From the NCBI GenBank assembly GCA_016292705.1, contig JAEDHZ010000055.1, positions 1 through 8,812 on the forward strand: a DNA stretch of 8,812 bases, written 5' to 3'. Made by a program: the position numbers and the translations under genes. The notes under the pieces are model-generated. The model had not been told where the DNA came from, made no database searches, and saw only the letters and a program-made list of their open reading frames with translations. Positions 6,184 to 8,812 of the stretch are shown one piece after another. This stretch comes from Clostridiaceae bacterium. Lineage in GTDB: Bacteria > Bacillota > Clostridia > Oscillospirales > Acutalibacteraceae. Position 1 is the stretch's first letter, and every line of letters starts with the position of its first letter.

Positions 6184-6744
6184 TCAGACCGATTTATATT
6201 CATTATATGTTTTTCCGTTTTCAAGATCTTTCCAAAGGAAAACACCGTCTTCGAGCGTCATGTAGCTATGAGCACTGCCCTCTTTCGGAATTGAAACCGA
6301 CCCGGGATTGAGAAAGGTGAGTCCGTCGCTTTCAGAGCAGAGAGGAACATGGGTATGGCCGGAAAGAAGAATATCACCGCTTTTCATCGGCAGTGGACGG
6401 TCAGCACTGAAAAGATGTCCGTGTGTTGCAAAAACGAGTCTTTTGCCCATGTCAAGCACGGTGTAATCTGCAAGAACGGGAAATGGCAGAACCATCTGGT
6501 CAACCTCGCAGTCGCAATTTCCGCGGACGCAGAGCACCTCATTTTTCAGTTCGCTGAGCATTGCGATAACCTCTTTCGGCGCATAGTTTTTCGGCAGATC
6601 GTTTCGAGGCCCGTGATAAAGAATGTCGCCAAGAAGCAGAAGACGGTCTGCTTTTTCTTCCATATATTTTTCAAGCATCATTTTGCAGTAGTATGCGCTA
6701 CCGTGAATGTCCGAAGCAATGAACCATTTCATGTCAATTACCAT
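6184..6744 (-). CDS. yfcE: YfcE-family metallophosphoesterase (186 aa)
   Basis: This is a calcineurin-like phosphodiesterase of the YfcE type, a cytoplasmic dimetal enzyme whose physiological substrate is unsettled. All metal-site motifs are present: D12-I-H14 (SDIHGS), G39-D40 with HGPRNDLP (44-51), G75-N76-C77-D78 (RGNCD), H108 and H110 (THGH), and H130/H132 (GHTH). NPGSVSIPK (146-154) is the family's C-terminal signature, and the whole chain aligns in order with E. coli YfcE as I remember it. Three starts are possible. ATG 6744 is best placed after GGAGA (6753-6749). ATG 6732 gives the family's usual 'MKWFIASDIHGS' beginning, with 4 fewer residues. GTG 6780 adds residues unlike the family. 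I list 6744 but 6732 is almost equally likely. It follows the LysR gene by about 100 bp with no clear terminator between, so co-transcription is possible. Confidence 0.9.
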   Translation of the reverse strand: MVIDMKWFIASDIHGSAYYCKMMLEKYMEEKADRLLLLGDILYHGPRNDLPKNYAPKEVIAMLSELKNEVLCVRGNCDCEVDQMVLPFPVLADYTVLDMGKRLVFATHGHLFSADRPLPMKSGDILLSGHTHVPLCSESDGLTFLNPGSVSIPKEGSAHSYMTLEDGVFLWKDLENGKTYNEYKSV

Positions 6745-6819
6745 AACCTCTCCGGCCACAAATATTAAATCTGAAATCACATTGAATCCTTGCTGTAGCC
6801 CCGGACAAGGTGTGACAGT

Positions 6820-6847
6820 TGCAATGGTTCATTGCACAATTTTGTGC
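6820..6847. repeat. Two overlapping short hairpins at the LysR stop codon
   Basis: TGCAATG-GTT-CATTGCA (6820-6836) and GCACAA-TT-TTGTGC (6834-6847) are both perfect dyads and share bases 6834-6836, so their RNA stems compete. The second reaches into the LysR stop codon (6847-6849). No T-run follows on the minus strand, so neither looks like a terminator. Confidence 0.45.
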
Positions 6848-7794
6848 TAAATCACCATATCCTTGTTGCCATCTATTACTTCCCTTTTTGCTCTGATGAG
6901 CTGTTCAATGAAAAGGTTGTCAAGCTTGCTCAAAGTATAATCCTTGTGATAGATGAGAACATCTTTATAAATCTTATGATTTTCCTCGCACTCTCGCTGT
7001 GTAAGTCCGTATCTTTCAAGAAGGCTTTGCGGAATTGAGGAAACCCACATGAAGGTGTCCGGGTTCTGATTAAGCAGTTCAAATTGGCTTGCCCGTTCAA
7101 AAACAAAAATGCGCCGGTCAGAGTTATCCGGAAGTTCAGTTTTCTTGATTTGTGCAAACGGAAGCGACGGAACATAGGGATCGGCGTGGGCGATTTCAAT
7201 TTTGTCCTTCAGGTCGTTATATGTTATGTGTTCCTTTTTTGCAAGCGGACTTTCAGTGCTCATCAGAAGAACATAGCGGAACCTTGTTATCAGCTCATTT
7301 TCAAGCCCCTTTTCCTCCATCATTGCCTTGTAATACTTGTCATAGTTTTCGGCATAGCGGACAATTCCGAGCTTATAATTTTCCTGCAAAACATTGCGAA
7401 GGGTACGCATGGAGTTCGTTTCCTTATAAAAGATTTCCGCCTGAGTGTTTTTTTCAATGAGCTTTGAAAAAGCGGCAAAGGCTTCGGAAATATAGCTTGC
7501 ACGGGGTACGGAAACGGAAAACCGTGTTTTGCGCACACGCCCCTTGCGGAACATATCCTCAATGGCGTCAACCTGATTCAGAACTGTTTTTGCGTATCGG
7601 ATAAAAGTTTCACCGTCCGGTGTGAGGAACATACCCTTTGCGCTGCGCTCAAAAATGGTTACACCAAGGTTTGTTTCAAGCTCCTTAACAGCGCGGCTGA
7701 GCGTCGGCTGACCGACATAAAGCAGTTCAGCGGCCTTGTTGATTGAGTTGGTTTCCGCAATAACGGTTGCATATTTCATGTGCAGTAAATTCAT
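6847..7794 (-). CDS. LysR-family transcriptional regulator (315 aa)
   Basis: Residues 1-62 form a typical LysR DNA-binding domain. The helix-turn-helix core (about 17-40) contains SINKAAELLYVGQPTLSRAV and is followed by the usual LGVTIFERSAKGMFLTPDGE linker stretch. Residues from about 90 on form the periplasmic-binding-protein-like effector domain, and total length is typical. The effector domain is divergent and gives no clue to the ligand. ATG 7794 follows GGGAGG (7806-7801) with a 6-nt spacer and has a near-consensus promoter just upstream. LysR regulators often act on divergent neighbours. Here no divergent gene exists, as the genes on both sides run the same way, so the target may be the downstream phosphoesterase or lie elsewhere. 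Confidence 0.93.
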   Translation of the reverse strand: MNLLHMKYATVIAETNSINKAAELLYVGQPTLSRAVKELETNLGVTIFERSAKGMFLTPDGETFIRYAKTVLNQVDAIEDMFRKGRVRKTRFSVSVPRASYISEAFAAFSKLIEKNTQAEIFYKETNSMRTLRNVLQENYKLGIVRYAENYDKYYKAMMEEKGLENELITRFRYVLLMSTESPLAKKEHITYNDLKDKIEIAHADPYVPSLPFAQIKKTELPDNSDRRIFVFERASQFELLNQNPDTFMWVSSIPQSLLERYGLTQRECEENHKIYKDVLIYHKDYTLSKLDNLFIEQLIRAKREVIDGNKDMVI

Positions 7795-7835
7795 CAGGTA
7801 CCTCCCGTACGGTGAAGAAAATTATGTGCCTATAT

Positions 7836-7863
7836 ATTATAACCCGCCGGAACAAAAAGTCAA
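7836..7863 (-). promoter_or_regulatory. Promoter of the LysR gene
   Basis: On the minus strand, TTGACT (7863-7858, 5/6 match) is separated by 16 bp from TATAAT (7841-7836, 6/6 match). Transcription should start near 7829, about 35 nt before ATG 7794. The -35 overlaps the end of the upstream gene's terminator stem and its T-run. Confidence 0.8.
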
Positions 7864-7895
7864 CAGAGCCTGCGCAAAACAGCAGAACCCTGTTG
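7854..7895 (-). terminator. Probable terminator of the right-edge gene, overlapping the LysR promoter
   Basis: On the minus strand, CAACAG (7895-7890) pairs with CTGTTG (7866-7861), and an inner CTGC/GCAG pairing (about 7884-7881 with 7873-7870) extends the stem. The T-run TTTTTG follows (7858-7853). The stem is imperfect, so the structure is less certain than the others. It begins 8 nt past the stop at 7903. Confidence 0.6.
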
Positions 7896-7902
7896 GCGGT
7901 TT

Positions 7903-8812
7903 TCATTCACATTGAGCAATAGCCTTGTCAAATTCGCTTTTTACTTCTTCTTTTGAAAGAAAGAATCCTTTAACAAAAAGATAATCATAAAAATCCCCGA
8001 GCAAGTCTGAAAATTCCTCACCGAAAACAGTAAAATGTCCTGTTCCGAGGAAGTCGCAACCCGGCTTATCAAGGATATAAAACATCGATGCACCGCTGGC
8101 AGTACAGATAACGGTAATTATCTCGGAAATATAAAAGCTTGCGTCACGGATAACAAAAAAATTGCTGTCCTCACTCAAAAGCTTATCTCTGATTTCGGTG
8201 AGAATCCTTTTGCGGTCAGCGATACTTACTCTGTTGAACAAAGCGTCGGGTGCTTCATAGACTTTTCCGTCTTCAAGAAAACGGCGGATACTACACTGTG
8301 TAAAAGCAGACGGAATGCTGAGCGACCGACAAAAGCTCGCATGATTCCAGAAAGAACTGAAAAGAACCTCACGCCTGTCAAGGTCGGACTTCAACATATT
8401 GTCAAGGATATCTTCCTGCATGAAGTAACGGACAGGCAAATGGTTTTTAAAAACAACCTGCTCATTTCCCGACAGAAGCGGTTCGGTAAAGTTCTTCATG
8501 TCAAAAGCACTGTTGAAAACCCGGTTTAACAAAGGTCGGGATGCCTCCCTCTTTGCCACCGAAAGGTGGTATGCCTTAACAATTGTTTCCTCGGTTGAAT
8601 AAAATCCGCTTTTGACCTTTGTGTCGAACATAACCACCGCATTCCGACCGATAAAGTGAGTGGAGATCGCAAAGGGCGATTCGTCCGATAGTGCAATGCT
8701 TGTCATGTGACCGAGCTTTGCAAATTTTACACTTGCAAAGCCATTGCGAAGCCGCTCTTTGATATTATCTTTTGTTCCCTTCCGGATGCTGTGCCTGACA
8801 GAAAGAGTACAG
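7903..8812 (-). CDS. Hypothetical protein, C-terminal part (5' end outside window)
   Basis: An open minus-strand frame enters at the right edge (first whole codon at 8811-8809) and ends with TGA at 7905-7903, showing 302 residues. An ATG at 8706 is in frame, but it has no ribosome binding site and the frame continues upstream with gene-like composition, including the basic stretch RHSIRKGT. The true start is therefore very likely outside. The visible part mixes helical and sheet-like stretches, is rich in F, S and charged residues and has several scattered cysteines. It has no transmembrane helix, P-loop, metal-binding motif or recognised helix-turn-helix. A hydrophobic run at visible residues 226-247 contains too many polar residues for a membrane span and looks like a buried strand and helix. 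I do not recognise the family. It has its own probable terminator, so it is separate from the LysR gene. Confidence 0.8.
   Translation of the reverse strand, partial: CTLSVRHSIRKGTKDNIKERLRNGFASVKFAKLGHMTSIALSDESPFAISTHFIGRNAVVMFDTKVKSGFYSTEETIVKAYHLSVAKREASRPLLNRVFNSAFDMKNFTEPLLSGNEQVVFKNHLPVRYFMQEDILDNMLKSDLDRREVLFSSFWNHASFCRSLSIPSAFTQCSIRRFLEDGKVYEAPDALFNRVSIADRKRILTEIRDKLLSEDSNFFVIRDASFYISEIITVICTASGASMFYILDKPGCDFLGTGHFTVFGEEFSDLLGDFYDYLFVKGFFLSKEEVKSEFDKAIAQCE

Noticed and set aside
8035..8529. 164-codon plus-strand open frame opposite the right-edge gene
   Set aside because: It has no ribosome binding site and lies wholly within the longer, better-formed minus-strand frame.

Overview
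The window looks like an ordinary chromosomal stretch from an anaerobic, Gram-positive Clostridia-type bacterium, probably a gut or rumen Oscillospiraceae/Lachnospiraceae relative. The reasons are moderate GC (mid-40s % by eye), strong AGGAGG-type ribosome binding sites about 8 nt from most starts, consensus SigA promoters, compact hairpin plus T-run terminators, an NfnAB-type ferredoxin transhydrogenase pair, and a clostridial butanol-dehydrogenase-like iron alcohol dehydrogenase. I see no mobile element, tRNA, rRNA or CRISPR array.

Layout. (1) 1-591 (+): the C-terminal 196 residues of an unrecognised, probably extracytoplasmic protein, closed by a strong terminator (608-637). (2) 592-917: an intergenic region ending in a perfect consensus promoter (TTGACA, 17 bp, TATAAT) embedded in a perfect 19-bp inverted repeat. 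(3) 918-2235 (+): a two-gene operon of a TetR-family repressor and a SAM-dependent methyltransferase, 1 nt apart, ending at a hairpin (2242-2284) that can serve both converging transcripts. (4) 2297-4546 (-): nfnA-nfnB, the two subunits of an electron-bifurcating NADH-dependent ferredoxin:NADP+ oxidoreductase, 15 nt apart. (5) 4678-5895 (-): an iron-containing alcohol dehydrogenase with its own terminator and a roughly 240-bp upstream region carrying dyads and an imperfect direct repeat. (6) 6184-6744 (-): a YfcE-type metallophosphoesterase. (7) 6847-7794 (-): a LysR-family regulator with a near-consensus promoter that overlaps the terminator of the gene upstream. (8) 7903-8812 (-): the C-terminal 302 residues of an unrecognised protein running off the window edge.

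How the genes work together. TetR and the methyltransferase form a self-contained inducible unit: the operator covers the only visible promoter, so the regulator should repress itself and the methyltransferase until an unknown ligand is bound. NfnAB would make NADPH from NADH and reduced ferredoxin. The neighbouring alcohol dehydrogenase belongs to a fermentative aldehyde-reducing family with NADPH-using members, so the block 2297-5895 reads as a redox-balancing neighbourhood of two adjacent transcription units. This link is inferred from position. The LysR regulator, phosphoesterase and the two edge proteins have no evident shared pathway. I found no clearly novel system; the most notable items are the regulatory architectures at 847-897, 5965-6058 and 7858-7897.
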